Below, piece after piece: positions 22,385 through 34,690 of a stretch of 64,000 nt of DNA. The translations under genes and the position numbers were made by a program. This stretch comes from Branchiostoma belcheri. Lineage: Eukaryota > Chordata > Leptocardii > Amphioxiformes > Branchiostomatidae. Every line of letters begins with the position of its first letter. Positions within the stretch are counted from its first letter, which is position 1. The stretch is from the NCBI RefSeq assembly GCF_001625305.1, contig NW_017804020.1, forward strand, positions 426,018 through 490,017, written 5' to 3'. Below the pieces are notes generated by a model that was not told where the DNA came from, did no database searches, and was given only the letters and a program-made list of their open reading frames with translations.

Positions 22385-25300
22385 CAAGTTTGGCATGGTT
22401 CAAAATGGCGCTTTCGTACGACGGGAATACTCTGGGCTGATTTTTTCACAAGTTTCTGGGTACTTTTAGACGTTTTAGTCGGTAGAATGTCTTAGTAAGT
22501 GTGCACCAGAATGTTTGGAGTTTTTCGCTGTGGATTTGTGCCGTCCTGGTGATGTTTTGAGGAGAAAATACGGATTTCCTGACCTGGCGAATATTGGAGA
22601 AGACAAAAATGGCGAGACAGTTGGGATGAGTAGCGTGGTATGGAGACGACTTCGCTCATTGTTTCAGGTAAACCAGTACATTGTTTGGCTGACATTATTC
22701 CTTAGCAACTAGTACGAACATGTCAACATATTCCGTAAGAAATGAACTATTTCTGTATTAGGTAGCGACCGTTTCTAATTTTACATAGGCTTAGAAAAGT
22801 CTATCAAGTTGCCGCGTTTTCAACAACATTTTCAATGTGTGGTGCACTTGTAGAGTGTTCAATGTATTTGCATGTTTTTTAGTCAGTTGTTCAGCGTTTT
22901 TAGGTTATATTTGTCGAAAAAAATTCTGCATTGACCAAACCATTTTCTCTCTTTATCTCCACGTGGTTCAAAACACCTGTTGGAATGTGGCCGTGTACAT
23001 AATTTTCCCGCCAAAAATTTGCGTAAACAAGATGGGGGCCTCAAAGCTTCAGGGCACCGAAATGAATACGATACAAAACGGTTGAAAACTAGTTAAGTCG
23101 AGTTGACTATACTTTGAAATTCGTTTTTCATTATCATTTGCAATGTATCATTTATAATCAAAAGCTTGTTCGTTTCCTTATAGAGTAATTCAGTAAACAG
23201 TAATGACCAAGCCCAAGTATTTCTGGCGCAAACACTACACATGACTATGCTTGAAGGTAGCATGGAGGTAGAAAAAAGAGATGAAGGTAGCAATTCCTGT
23301 TTTCAAAATATTTTGCGCCTATTTTTTTCGTATTCCACATAGTTTCAGTTGAAGGGGGTTGATTTATTTTATTGTTGTTTCTATCCCCGTTTTTATGGTC
23401 ATGTAGAGTTTTCGTCGAGGTATGTGTTTGTTTAAAAAAAGTAAAGATATATTTAAGGTGTGTGTGTGTGTGCATTGCTAGATTTTAATTTGAGACAAGT
23501 GTCCAACTTATAATGTATTATGGTTAGATAAGGCTTATGCAGTAGTGAGAATTTCTGTCTGAACCTGACAAGACAGATTGGACCAGACCAGATGATTTGA
23601 AGACCGAAGAGGAATATCAGGTAAGAAAAATCCCAATTACGCATTTCAACTACCATTTACTTGGTATTATTTGAGACAAGTGTGTAATTTCTAATGTCTG
23701 CATAGTTAGGTGGCTGCTGACTGATGCAGTACTGAAGACTCCTGTCTGAACCTGACAAGACAGATTGGACCAGATGATTTGAAGATCCATGAGAAATATC
23801 AGGTGAGAAAAATCTGACCTCTGCATTCAACCTATTATTTACTTCATGTTGTTTGAGACAGTGTGTAACTTTTAATGTCTGTATAGTTAGGTGGCTGCTG
23901 ACTGATGCAGTATTGAAGACCTCTGTCTGAACCTGACAAGAAAGATAGGACCAGACCAGATGATTTGAAGATTCAAGAGGAATATCAGGTGAGAAAAATC
24001 CCAATTCTGTATTTTACCTATTGCTTATTTGAGACAAATGTGAGACAAATGTGGAACTTTTAATTTCTGTATAGTTAGGTGGCTGCCGACTTATACAGGA
24101 GTAAAGACTACTGTCTGAACCTAACAAAACAGATTGGACCAGAAGATTTCAAGACTGGTACCGAAGAGGAATATCAGGTGAGAAAAATCCCAATTCTGCA
24201 TTTTACCGACAACTTATTTGGTCTTATTTGAGACAAGTGTGTAACTTCTACTGTCTGTATAGTTAGGTTGCTGCTGACTGATGCAGCAGTAGTGGTGAAT
24301 TTTTCATAAATTTAACCTGACTAGAGAAGATTGGACCAGACCAGGTGATTTGAAGACCGACGATGACTCTCAGGTGAGAAAAATCTGAATTTTGCATTCA
24401 ACCTACTATTTACTTTGTTATTTGAGACAAGTGTGTAACTTCTAATGTTTGTATAGTTAGGTGGCTACTGACTGATGCAGTATTGAACACTACTGTCTGG
24501 ACCTGACAAGAGAAGATTGGACCAGACTGGGTGATTTAGAGACACAAGAGCAAGATGACAACAACAACATCCACAGGTGAGATAACAATTGCTTTTGAAG
24601 ATCTATTTGACTCTAGCACTCTTCCCTTATGTCTTACACTTTATAAGAAATAACACACATGTAGCAAAACATCTTTCACATTAATTTTGTATTGCCTATG
24701 ACTTGAATAAATGACTAGTATATTAGACTTCTTGAGCACTTGTCAACATTTCTAGGAAGAGGCAAATTAAAAGATTGCATATGAGAGTTCATCTTTACCT
24801 GGTAGCTACTTACCCATTCATATACAATAGCCATGTACATGTACCTGGCATCAATTGTTCTTTTATAATTATGTAGATATAATTAGGGTCAGCTGTCCAG
24901 ATGTTCCTTTTCAAACCAGGCTGGATGTGACAGCTGACTTTGAAGTTGAAGACAGAGTGAAGAGTTTGTACAGGTGAGACCATGCTTTCCAACTTTATTT
25001 TTTCTGTGTGTTAAAAACTGAGAGGCAATAACAAGCTACTTTTAATATTTTGTACATATCTAAGCCATCAATCAAGCGCAAGCATCATCTAAGCAAAGAG
25101 ATAGTTAAATTGCAGGATTTTATCATTATCTTTCATAGTCACATAGTTGCCTTTAAATTTTGGGGTTAGCATCACACTAATTATTTGTTATATTAATTAG
25201 GTGTGTCCTGACGTTCCTGTCCTGACTGGGAAAAACCTGCGGTGACGGCTGAGCAAACCAGTTGACCTGAAGACACAGAGTTTGTACCTGATTAGGCAGG

Positions 25301-25577
25301 TGAGACAATACTTAATAACAGTGTCATAGATTTCCTATTGGATGTATTATTAAGAGCTGTGGCATAGCTTGCTACCAGTAACACTTAGGTTTTTCTATCT
25401 TTTTGTGCATCGATTCATGATTTATGTGTGACATAATTTGTTGCAAGGTCAATAGCTGTTTTCACACACTGACTTTTGTTTCTCTGTCTTCAAGATGCGG
25501 ACCTGGAGACTGGACTGCCAAGGGAGGATCAGAACACGACTTTTATCAGCGCAGCTGTGTGAAAGAAGATGGGGTGT
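22385..25577 (+). ncRNA. Candidate spliced transcript of the left palindrome arm
   Basis: There is no recognised protein. A promoter-like block with AAAATGGCGC (YY1/Kozak-like) precedes an exon-like segment ending TTTCAG|GTAAAC at 22667. Exon-like repeat units follow, each bounded by AG and GTGAG: 23706-23802, 23887-23988, 24075-24178, 24263-24373 and 24457-24576; an older unit ends at 23620. Further exon-like pieces end at 24975 and 25312, then an 83-bp piece spans 25495-25577 (acceptor cttcaag, donor GTGAGTATGG). The units share 'ttaggtggctgctgactgat' and 'ttggaccagaccagatgatt', and stop codons fall in all frames, so a long non-coding RNA is the better guess. No transcript evidence is available to me. 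Confidence 0.35.
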
Positions 25578-28500
25578 GTGAGTATGGTTTCTTTGTTAAC
25601 ACAGGACAACACTCCACACACATCCACTCACATTTCTCTCCCTTATGCCCAGTTCACTCTACTCTGAGGGTCCACATGCCTTTTTCTGTGAGGAGCCGTT
25701 AATCATAGCCACTTAAATTCCACCTTGTTTGGCCAATCCTGAATTCAGTGCAAAGAGACGGCCTGCGTGCCCTTTTTTTCTTTTAAAAACAGGCCTTTTT
25801 AGGTTAGATAATCACTACCCCCCATTACTGAAAATTGTCCCAAAATTTTCGCTTTAGGGCTTTATACTTAATTTAGATTCTCCGAACATTTATTAATAAT
25901 TGATTTTTTCACGTTGTTTGGCTGATCCTAAATTCATCGTAAAGTGAAGGCCTGCATGTCCTTTTTTCTTAAGACGTAAGCAGCCCTTTGAGTCTTCAAA
26001 ATCTGTAAGCAGCTGCCCAAAATTATCATAATCACTAACCCCCATGAGCGTCACTAAAAATTGCCTCCAAAAATTGTTGCTTTGGGCCTTTACACTGAAA
26101 TTCTCCATATTTTTCATGTTGTTTGGCTGATCCTGAATTCATTGTAAAGTGAGGGCCTGCATGCCCTTTATTCATATGGCGTAAAAAAGCCTTCTTAGTC
26201 TTTGTAAGGGGATAGTCAGCTGCCCAAAATCATTCTAATCACTACCCCCCACGCAGGCCCTCTTAAGTGTCCGACTTAAAATTGTCACATGGGCCCAAAG
26301 TCTCCAAACACTTTTTTCTGCCAAAAAACATAGCCTTTCAAGTCTTCATAATCTGCAGGCAGCTGCCAAAAATCACCGTAATCACTAACCTCCATGGGCA
26401 TCACTAAAGATTGTCTCTTTGGGCCTTTACACTGAAATTCTCCATGTTTTTCATAAGGCGTAAACAAGCCTTTTTAGTCTTCGTAATCGATAGGCAGCCA
26501 CCAAAAATCATAATCACTTCCCCCATACAGGCCCTCTTAAGTGTCACTTTGGGCCAAAAACTTGGCATAATTGTACCCTCACCTGGGTAATTAATTGGAT
26601 TAAAATTTTCCCGCCAAAAAACTTAGTATATAGAGGACTCTAACCTTGAACTTGTGCCTCCTCCTTACTTCTGGACTGTTAGCTCCACTGCTACTACTCA
26701 CACAGTACATGACCAACACTGTCCCAACATGTTCAACCTTTCTTTCCACTGAACTTCTCCCAACACTAATGCTACATCAGACCAACCTCCCCATGCACTT
26801 GGTTCATTGAGCGAAGTTTTCCGACTTGTAGTTCTCACTCTCCTGTCAGCAATGTACTCAGCGTGCTCCCCAGGGGATGTCTTTTGTGGAGACATGGTGC
26901 TTCGAAACACCAGCATTCTTGTACAATTGACTGACAGGCAGAGTGAGAAACTACAAGTCGAGAAGCTTCGCTCAATGAACTAAGTGCATGGGGAGGTTGA
27001 TCTGATGTAGCATTAGCGTTGGGAGAAGTTCAGTGGAAAGAAAGGTTGAACATGTTGGGACAGTGTTGGTCATGTACTGTGTGAGTAGTAGCAGTGGAGC
27101 TAACAGTCCAGAAGTAAGGAGGAGGCACAAGTTCAAGGTTAGAGTCCTCTATATACTAAGTTTTTTGGCGGGAAAATTTTAATCCAATTAGTTACCCAGG
27201 TGAGGCTACCAGTTATGCAAAGTTTTTGGTGGGAAATTGACTCAAAACACAACTGTGAAATAGGTCTTTCCAAGATAACGGTACTTAAGTTTTTTTTGCA
27301 GAAAAAAGTGTTTGGAGACTTTGGGCCCATGTGACAATTTTAAGTCAGACGCTTGGGGTGTAGTGGTAGTGATTAGAATGATTTTGGGCGGCTGCCTATC
27401 CCCTTTCGAATTAAAGACTAAAATGGTTTGTTTACGCCTTATGAGAAAAAGTGCATGCAGGCCCTCACTTTACAATGAATTTGGGATCAGCCAAACAACA
27501 TGAAAAATATGGAAAATTTCAGTGTAAAGGTCCAACGCAACAATTTTGGGGGCAATTTTTAGTGACGCTCACGGGGGTTAGTGATTACAATGATTTTGGG
27601 CAGCTGCCTACAAATTTTAGGTCTTAAGAAAAAAGGGGCACGCAGGCCCTCACTTTATGATGAATTCAGGATCGGCCAAACGAGGTAAAAATTTTCAAAC
27701 AATAATACTTTAGTGTTTGGAGAATTTAAGTGTAAAGCCCAAAGCGACAATTTTGGGGGGCAATTTTCAGTAATGCTCATAACTGGTAGTGATTATGCAG
27801 GCTGTCTCTTTGCAATGAATTCAGGATTGGCCAAACGACGTGGAATTAAAGTGGCTGGCTACGATTAACGGCCCCTCAAGAGTAGAGTGAACTGGGCATA
27901 AGGGAGAGAAATGTATGTGTGTGTGTGTGGAGTGTTGTCCTGTGTTAACAAAGAAACCATACTCACACTCCCCATCTTCTTTCACACAGCTGAGCCGATA
28001 AAAGTCGGGTTCTGATCCTCCCGTGGCAGTCCAGTCTCCGGGTCCGCATCTTGAAGGCAGAGAAACAAAAGTCAATGTGTGAAAACAGCTATTGACCTTG
28101 CAACAAATTATGTCATACAACAAGCATGCTTATGTTTATAAACCACATTCAACTTAACTGCCAACATAAAAAATGTACAAAAAGCCACGCTGTGAACTAT
28201 GTCCGACCCCACATTCTCAGGTGTACAGTGTCAACCCGGAATGACTGCACGTTAAAGATCACAATTCGACGAATGCAAAACATTATATATCACTTCAGAC
28301 CACCTCGCAAGGTGGTTAAATATAAATCGCAACCGAACTGAAATGTAGCATTCATGTTCCCAAATAATTAAATTTATTTTTTCAATTCGAATCGATTTGC
28401 AACGAATTTTGAATCATGAACAGGGCCTCAAACATGTTATAGGTTGTATTGTATATCACCTCAAGTTCTTAACGCATCAGAGGAGAAAGAAACATGCAAG

Positions 28501-29400
28501 TTGTAAAGCATCATCTCACCTTTACAAACTCATCACTCTGTCTTAAGGTCAACTGGTCTGATCTGGTCTGAAGTCTGGACAGTCTTCCAGTTGTCCGTCA
28601 TCACAGGCTTCTCCCAGGACAGGAACATCAGGACACACCTACATTTGTAACAGTACAAAGAATAATTAGTATGATTCACACACACAAAAAACATTACCAG
28701 GCAACACTGAATGATTGAGAACAGGTGTTTTTTTTACTAACTGATTCATATTATTTGAACTACATTTTATTCCTATGCTTGAATTTAGACATAGACATGG
28801 AAATAGAAAGTGCAGAATTCAGATTTTCTCACCTTATATTTATCTGGTATCTTCCAATCACATTGCACTGGTCCAAACTTCTCTGGTTCAGACAGGAGTC
28901 ATCACTACTGCTTCAGTCAGCAGCCACCTAACTATAGAACATTATATGTTAGACACTTGCTTCAAATCACCAGGTCTGGTCTTGGCGGCTTTAGACAGGA
29001 GTCAGCAGTCACCTAACTATGCAACATTATAAGTTGGACAATTGCTTCAAAACGCAAAGTAAATGATAGGGAATACAGAATTCATATTTTCTCCCCTTAT
29101 ATTCGTCTGGGATCTTCAAATCACCAGGTCTGGTCTGGTCCAAACTTCTCTTGTCAGGTTATGACAGGAGTCATCACTACTGCATCAGTCAGCAGCCACC
29201 TAACAAAATAACATGATATGTAGGTTACACAGTTTATTCAAAAACACGACTGAAAATTTCTAGGTAAAATACAAAATTTAGATTTTCTCACTTTATATTT
29301 ATTTGGTGTCGTCAAATCACTTGTTTGGTCCAATCTTCTCAAATCAGGCTTAGCCAGGAGTCATACCTGCATCAGTCAGCAGTCACCTAAAAATACAGAC
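23500..29400. repeat. Large imperfect palindrome centred near 26.89 kb
   Basis: The arms pair in mirror order. 26657-26850 pairs with 27130-26935 (loop about 85 bp, very few mismatches); 25495-25577 pairs with 28049-27967; about 25200-25290 pairs with about 28640-28550; and the tandem units at 23540-24576 pair with units at 29400-28833. Between them, 25740-26560 and 27200-27840 carry diverged sub-repeats ('tttggctgatcctgaattca' and its complement). Long inverted arms with internal tandem repeats recall foldback transposons, but no terminal ends or target duplication could be located. An inverted segmental duplication is the alternative. Confidence 0.8.
23690..24580 (+). repeat. Tandem array of about 185-190 bp exon-like units
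   Basis: There are five clear units and a weaker sixth upstream. Each has 'gtatag' or 'gcatag' before 'ttaggt(g/t)gctg' and ends 'caggtgag', then about 85 bp of AT-rich spacer containing 'ttgagacaa(g/a)tgtg'. Unit bodies differ by substitutions and small indels (97 to 120 bp) while the AG and GTGAG borders are all kept. Confidence 0.8.
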
Positions 29401-31340
29401 ATAACAAGTTACAAGCATGAGGTTCGCATCACAAGAAAATACATCTCACACATGAACATAAGGTATCACAATACATTTGTTCTAAAATCTGTATTGGTTG
29501 GGAAAAGAACACATGGAACATTGTTAATGTCAGGAAAAAGAAGAGAACAGCCAACAGTGAACAGACATGTAGAATATCATAACCAAATAACAATCACACT
29601 TGATATCTCAATCCAAATACCAACATAATATGCATCTCATATTGACATTCATCAACGAAAGTACAACTAGATACAAAAACATCAGAGCCAAGTACAACAC
29701 AAATGGAAATGCATTTCAAATATCAGTTTATGAAAATTGACAAGCAGATCAAGCTTATATACACAAATAAAACAGTAACTTTAATTAGGCAATAGTGTAA
29801 ACAGAATTTCTAAATCTAAGGTAATTAAGCAAGTTAAGTAATACTGCTTTGCAAAGACTTGAAACATAACAATTTACATCAAGTGAAAAATCTATCTCAA
29901 AAGTACATGTGTTATTGTAACATTGAACTGGGGACAACCAAAAAGGTACACATAAAGTACACTAAGTTAACATGAAATCACGAGTACTACATGCATGGTT
30001 CTAAAATCACACATGATGGGTAGAATATTCAAAAAGTTTTACAATACAATAACACATGACAAATGATTCATATAATTTCTCAAAAGTCTGGAGCACTAAA
30101 AGACATATTCAAAATTTCATTTTAACAATCATTGCACACATGCAATTATTTTAACTAGTAGTAAGATTTCAACTTAAGTTTTCAATGAAGAAATTGGTTA
30201 ATGAAAGAAGAGTCATCCTGACGCCAGTGACTTTGTAACAACTTTGTTAGTATGTGAAGATTTAATCTGTGAATAAACAAGTCATGAATTCAGGGCTAAG
30301 CCTTGAAGATGCCCGTCATGTAGACAAACCTGCTTGGGATTCAAACCCAGGACCACAACGTTAACGTCACTGTCATAATTTAGTTGTCCCAAGATGTCAA
30401 TTTCTGTTCTGTCTTTTTTTACCGCTCAACAACTGGTTAACATGCATAGAAAAGTCCTGAACTGTTCTACTTATATACCAAAACACCGCTTCTCTTGCAG
30501 TCAACCTTATGGTGAATTCTTGGTGTCTTTTCTACCTTCAAATTTACCTTCCTAAGCACTATGTGACGTATATCATCATTACCCTGGATATGGTCTTCGA
30601 TACATAAACAACTCTGTTACCGCCCCCCTCCCCACTCGAACTTACCGGTCGTCTGTCTCCTCTCCTTCCAAATTTATCACCTTGTCCATGTCATCCTCTG
30701 CACAAACGGTACTATCGTGTCCCCTCTGTCTGCTCTTGGCCTCGTAACGCTTTTGTTTTACATTGAAACGTATAGAATTTGACCAAAACACACAGGACGA
30801 CAACAACAACAACATACCAAGCAAAGCTGTTCAGGTCAAGGGTCACATATAAGCGCCCCTCAGCGGATTATGTATTAAATGCACCTCTTAATCAGGTTGG
30901 TGTAGTTCTTCTATTTCAGGATCATTAATTTCACCCTCATTGAATAGTAATTGATTGACCCATGTTCAAATAACTGGTGTGGGTACGGTGTAAAATGAAT
31001 AAACATTTGAATCAATTAAAGTGCTTTTTATCTTCTTTAATTATTACTGGACCACGCAAAAGCGCCCTCATCGGTTACTTAACATACTGCAGCGTTAACT
31101 CGTGGGGGACAGCCGCAACTTATTTTTCGAAATTCTGTCGTTTTGCTTCATTTAACTTAAAGGAGATTTGCCTATAAAAGTCCGGAGAGTATCTACGACA
31201 ATTTAAAGTACAACTTACCACCAAAGCGGACATGGCGCGTCTTCTTGGGCGGAATTTTTACCCAGCTCGTTCTTCCCTTCCATGCACACTCGCCATCTTG
31301 GAAAGGCGTGTTTCACGCACATGTGCTATGCCACCTCACA
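27967..31340 (-). ncRNA. Candidate spliced transcript of the right palindrome arm
   Basis: This is convergent with the left-arm unit. A GC-rich YY1-like start 'CCAAGATGGCGAGTGTG' near 31300 heads an exon ending GGTG|GTAAGTTG at 31219. A second exon-like piece spans 30826-30646 (acceptor CTGAACAG, donor GTAAGTTC); from an ATG at 30815 it would encode a hydrophobic start, MLLLLSSCVFWSN. The inverted repeat units follow: 28931-28833 keeps both borders, but others have lost the acceptor or donor (GGGAG, TTTTG). The 83-bp mirror exon is at 28049-27967. No coding product is recognised. Confidence 0.3.
29410..30640. other. No gene seen
   Basis: AT-rich sequence between the outer repeat units of the right arm and the exon-like piece at 30646. 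I see no ORF of note, no RNA gene and no clear repeat. Confidence 0.5.
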
Positions 31341-32344
31341 CCTGTAAATCACGAGCAAAATTTGCATTCGATAATCAAGTTAATATATAAGATTAAGGAC
31401 AGGCCAATAGGAAATCACCACACACGCAGGCCAGAATAATACGATGTCTTAATTATGGCTTTAATTTTACGAATTCGAAATTCTCATTTTTTCTATCCTC
31501 ATCCATTTTACTTAAGGAGGCATCGAGGAAAACACGCGTTAGTAATTTTCCTATACAAATTATTTTTTTACCCATTTATTTTCTGATTGCGATAAGAACA
31601 TTTTCTAGCTAGTAGTATGTGACAAATTACAAACATTACAGTTATTGCGACAATTGCCTCTAGGGATTCCAATACGTAAAAAATAACTGAGCATTTATTC
31701 AATTATAAGGAGGACCAATCAAAACAGCGGATTTCGTCTTATAACGAGGCTCAAACATATGCATACATTAAGTCCAGGTGCCGCATTACGCAATCCTCCA
31801 GGCGAACTGTGTAGATATGCTGGGTTAAATATAGGCAGAAATGGGTGTAAACATTGGCGTTTAAAATAAAAATAGCACAAGAAATTATAGAACTAGTTGT
31901 TGCAATATTTTCTATATAATCCATTCTTCACGTCTACTATCTAGTTGTTTTCTGGACGGTTAGAACTGCTAGTAAGAACAAAATCAAGTAAAACATGTTT
32001 AGTAACGAAAAATTAAACAAACATCAATAAAACGCATAAACGCATAAACTTTTCGTTCCAGTTTTTCCACCAAACCCTTCCTAGAAGTGTAATAATTCAT
32101 ACCTGAGGTGTCCAGAAGAATCTTTCCTTCCCTGGCGAATGTGTACCCTTCTTTACAAAGTTTACTCCCTCACGTTTTAGTTAATTGCATGCTACAGGCG
32201 CCATATACCGTGTCAATGAGGGCCTCTAGCAGTTCGTGGAATTATTGCAGGTACTTGAGATTTGTACATGCAATAATTTCACCGACTGCTAGAAGTCGCT
32301 TTTGATACATGGCGCAGAGGGTCATTAACCGATGCATCCTTGAT

Positions 32345-32500
32345 GCTGATTGGTTCTCATCATGTTTATGTGTTTGAGTCGTCGAGCCTGATTGGATAAT
32401 AAAGAGAAACAATCATGACGTCTGCCTCTTTGACCAAATATGGACAACAGACTCAAAACTATAAAGCCGCTTTAATTTTCATGTGAACAACTGAAGTTAC
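32345..32500 (+). promoter_or_regulatory. TATA/CCAAT/CRE promoter-like block
   Basis: Inverted CCAAT motifs (attgg) at 32349 and 32391, a CRE half-palindrome tgacgtc at 32416 and a TATA box tataaag at 32460 occur in the usual order. An ATG follows at 32502. None of the other genes in the window shows a TATA box. The spacing is right for a start site near 32490. Confidence 0.45.
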
Positions 32501-32501
32501 G

Positions 32502-32702
32502 ATGGATTTTCGGACGAACGGGACTATTTTAGGCAGTTACTTTCCCCCAGATAAGCTACTGAGTCGTAAGGACTGCCTCTATAAAGAAAAGGAGCCGATT
32601 TATAAGGCTAGGGGAGGTGAAAATGCTCGGCAACCACGTAATATTCTTACGAACAGGGGAGGGGGGTTTTCAGCACCAAGGACAGAGATAGCTTCAGTTT
32701 GA
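32502..32702 (+). CDS. Short ORF downstream of TATA block, unrecognised
   Basis: A 66-codon frame beginning MDFRTNGTILGSYFPPDKLL. It is basic, with no signal peptide or membrane segment and no family I recognise. The ATG follows the TATA box by about 40 bases. The frame contains a possible donor (GAGTC|GTAAGG near 32564), so it may be the first exon of a longer gene, or a chance frame in a non-coding transcript. Confidence 0.25.
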   Translation: MDFRTNGTILGSYFPPDKLLSRKDCLYKEKEPIYKARGGENARQPRNILTNRGGGFSAPRTEIASV

Positions 32703-32764
32703 ACCTTCATGACTACAAACTGAATATTAAGACACCGACTGCAATATACGAAGGAAATCAATTT

Positions 32765-32929
32765 GTGAATTTTTCAGTGTCGATCTCAATATCATAAGAA
32801 TGGAAACAGAGCCTCTGCCAGGCGTATAACTATGGCATGGCAATCCCCAAGCTGTTAAGATTTTGCCTTCCACCATGCATCTGCTTGGTTTACATTCATA
32901 TGGTAATGAGATCGACACTGAAAATTCAC
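32765..32929. repeat. Small inverted-repeat element
   Basis: Arms of about 31 bp ('ttcagtgtcgatctcaatat' against 'atgagatcgacactgaa') at 32765-32795 and 32899-32929 enclose a loop of about 100 bp. It is non-coding and likely MITE-like. Confidence 0.6.
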
Positions 32930-32934
32930 TTCTG

Positions 32935-33665
32935 CCAAGACTGTGACCATTTCTGCAAGCGATCAGCTGATCGCAAAATCATATTTTTAAGTGTAAGTTG
33001 AGAATGAAGGAAATTTGGGCAGAGGCAATAAGTAGGAAAAGAAAGGAGACCATACGGAGTATACTCTGAAAACAAGGAGGGAGGCAAATGCCAAAAGTTT
33101 CATTTTTCTAAAATTGAAAAAGCGTAAACTCATCCCCTATCACACCCCCGTTTTGAAGCACCCGTTCGGAAAAGGCCCATCTCGCTAACGAAGCCTCGCT
33201 CATTCCCAGGTTTGGCTATTTCGCGACTTGGGAAACGCGATGGGCTCTTATGGGGGTTTTACTCCAGGTCTTTTCAGCTCTTGTTCTTGACATTGAGGCC
33301 TCTCCTGACTACTAGATATCACAGATATATCAGGGAATTAATCGTTTTAGTCAGGCATATGCTCATTTTGAGACGAAAATTCCTACAACGGCTAGTACGA
33401 GCGTCTGAATATGGACCTTTTTTTTTGGCAATATTTCTGCCATTTCTTTTCTTTGTTGTCAACAAAGGGCAACAGAAATATTTTTATATCATTTATTTCA
33501 ACATTTTATAACATTCTAGTAAATATTATTCCTCATCAGAGCTTCTGACTGGAGTTCTGCCGAAGGTGTCTGATAGACACCGAAATGTAATCAAGGTGAG
33601 AGAAGTTTTAGTTGTGTAAAAAGAAAATCCTATATCCTAGGTTAGACTGATGTATGCAAGATACA
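32935..33665. other. No gene seen
   Basis: Mixed sequence with a phrase near 33550 ('ctgccgaaggtgtctgatag') that looks like an interspersed-repeat tail. The 99-codon frame at 33212-33511 has no recognisable domain. Confidence 0.4.
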
Positions 33666-33670
33666 GATGT

Positions 33671-34038
33671 TAAGGCCACACCAATTTAAAATCTTGGTTA
33701 ACGGATTTTTCTAGAAAAATAATGGAGCGGGCGGGCAAAAAAAAATAAAAACAGGCCTAGGCATCCTATTATGGCCCAAAATGGTATGATAGGAGCCATG
33801 AAGTCAACACACCAGACTGGTTGAAAGTTTAAACAATGAATTTTGAACTTTTAATGATACCACTGCATTGAAAGATGGAATAACTGTAACGACTAGGAAG
33901 AAAAGGACTGTTTTCAACTGTTCAGGGCAAAATATGAGCATTTTGCAGTTGATTCTGAATTTTTATTTTTATTTTCAAATCAGAAAAAAATGGAGCGGGC
34001 GAATCCGTTAACCAAGAAATTAAATTGGTGTGGCCTAA
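33671..34038. mobile_element. 'ggccacaccaattta' MITE, copy 3
   Basis: A full copy: left end taaggccacaccaattta, right end taaattggtgtggcctaa, 368 bp. It has the family interior 'gataggagccatgaagtcaa' and 'ggcctaggcatcctattat'. It lies in the spacer beyond the DCAF1 3' end. Confidence 0.85.
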
Positions 34039-34499
34039 TCTATGCAAGATACAGATCACATACACAAAAAAAGGGTTTGTCCCAGACCATGTTTAATACA
34101 GCTCTGAAACATCTTGGTACAAAGAGGTGGGAGTGGTACACATTCAAGGCACCTGGCAGTAACTATATGGCTCATTTCACTTTAGTACAAACTACATGTA
34201 CAAACAATAGAGGTACATGTACCACAGAACATCAGTAGTTAATGTTTTAAGCCAATCTATCTTTCATGTTTCAGCATTGTGGTATATGACCCCTTTGACT
34301 GCCCATACCACTCTCACATCATCAGATACACAGTGACAGTGTCTTCTGTTTTATCTTACATTTGAATATTTTTCATTCACCCGTATCACCCTTTACATCC
34401 GAATACTGAGTCATACCATAAAGGCATACCATCTACCCTGCCATAACAATACGTCAATCAATTTCCGACAGGTTCTGTATTGCTTGTTGCTCGATACAT

Positions 34500-34690
34500 T
34501 CTGTTAAATGACTGGGCTCAAAATCCTTTTTTTTTTTCTGTCTACCTGCACTGGTAACATTTGAAATACAGTATGCATAACCTTATGCAGGTTAGGTGCA
34601 GGTAGACCTCATAAATACCTGCACAGCACCAATTTTGCCTGTACTAACCTGCATATGCAGGTGGTATTTCGAGCCCTGAATGATCAGAAA
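34500..34690. repeat. 'tgcaggt' dispersed element
   Basis: Repeated blocks 'ctacctgcactggtaac', 'ttatgcaggttaggtgcagg' and 'cctgcatatgcaggtgg', bounded by 'gggctcaaaat' and 'atttcgagccc' as inverted ends. Related pieces are at 6000-6080 and at the right edge (63760-64000). Confidence 0.5.

Noticed and set aside
23453..24004. Minus-strand frames of 67 and 115 codons (ending in ...FGLQIIWSG)
   Set aside because: They come from the tandem repeat units read antisense; the repetition, not selection, keeps them open.
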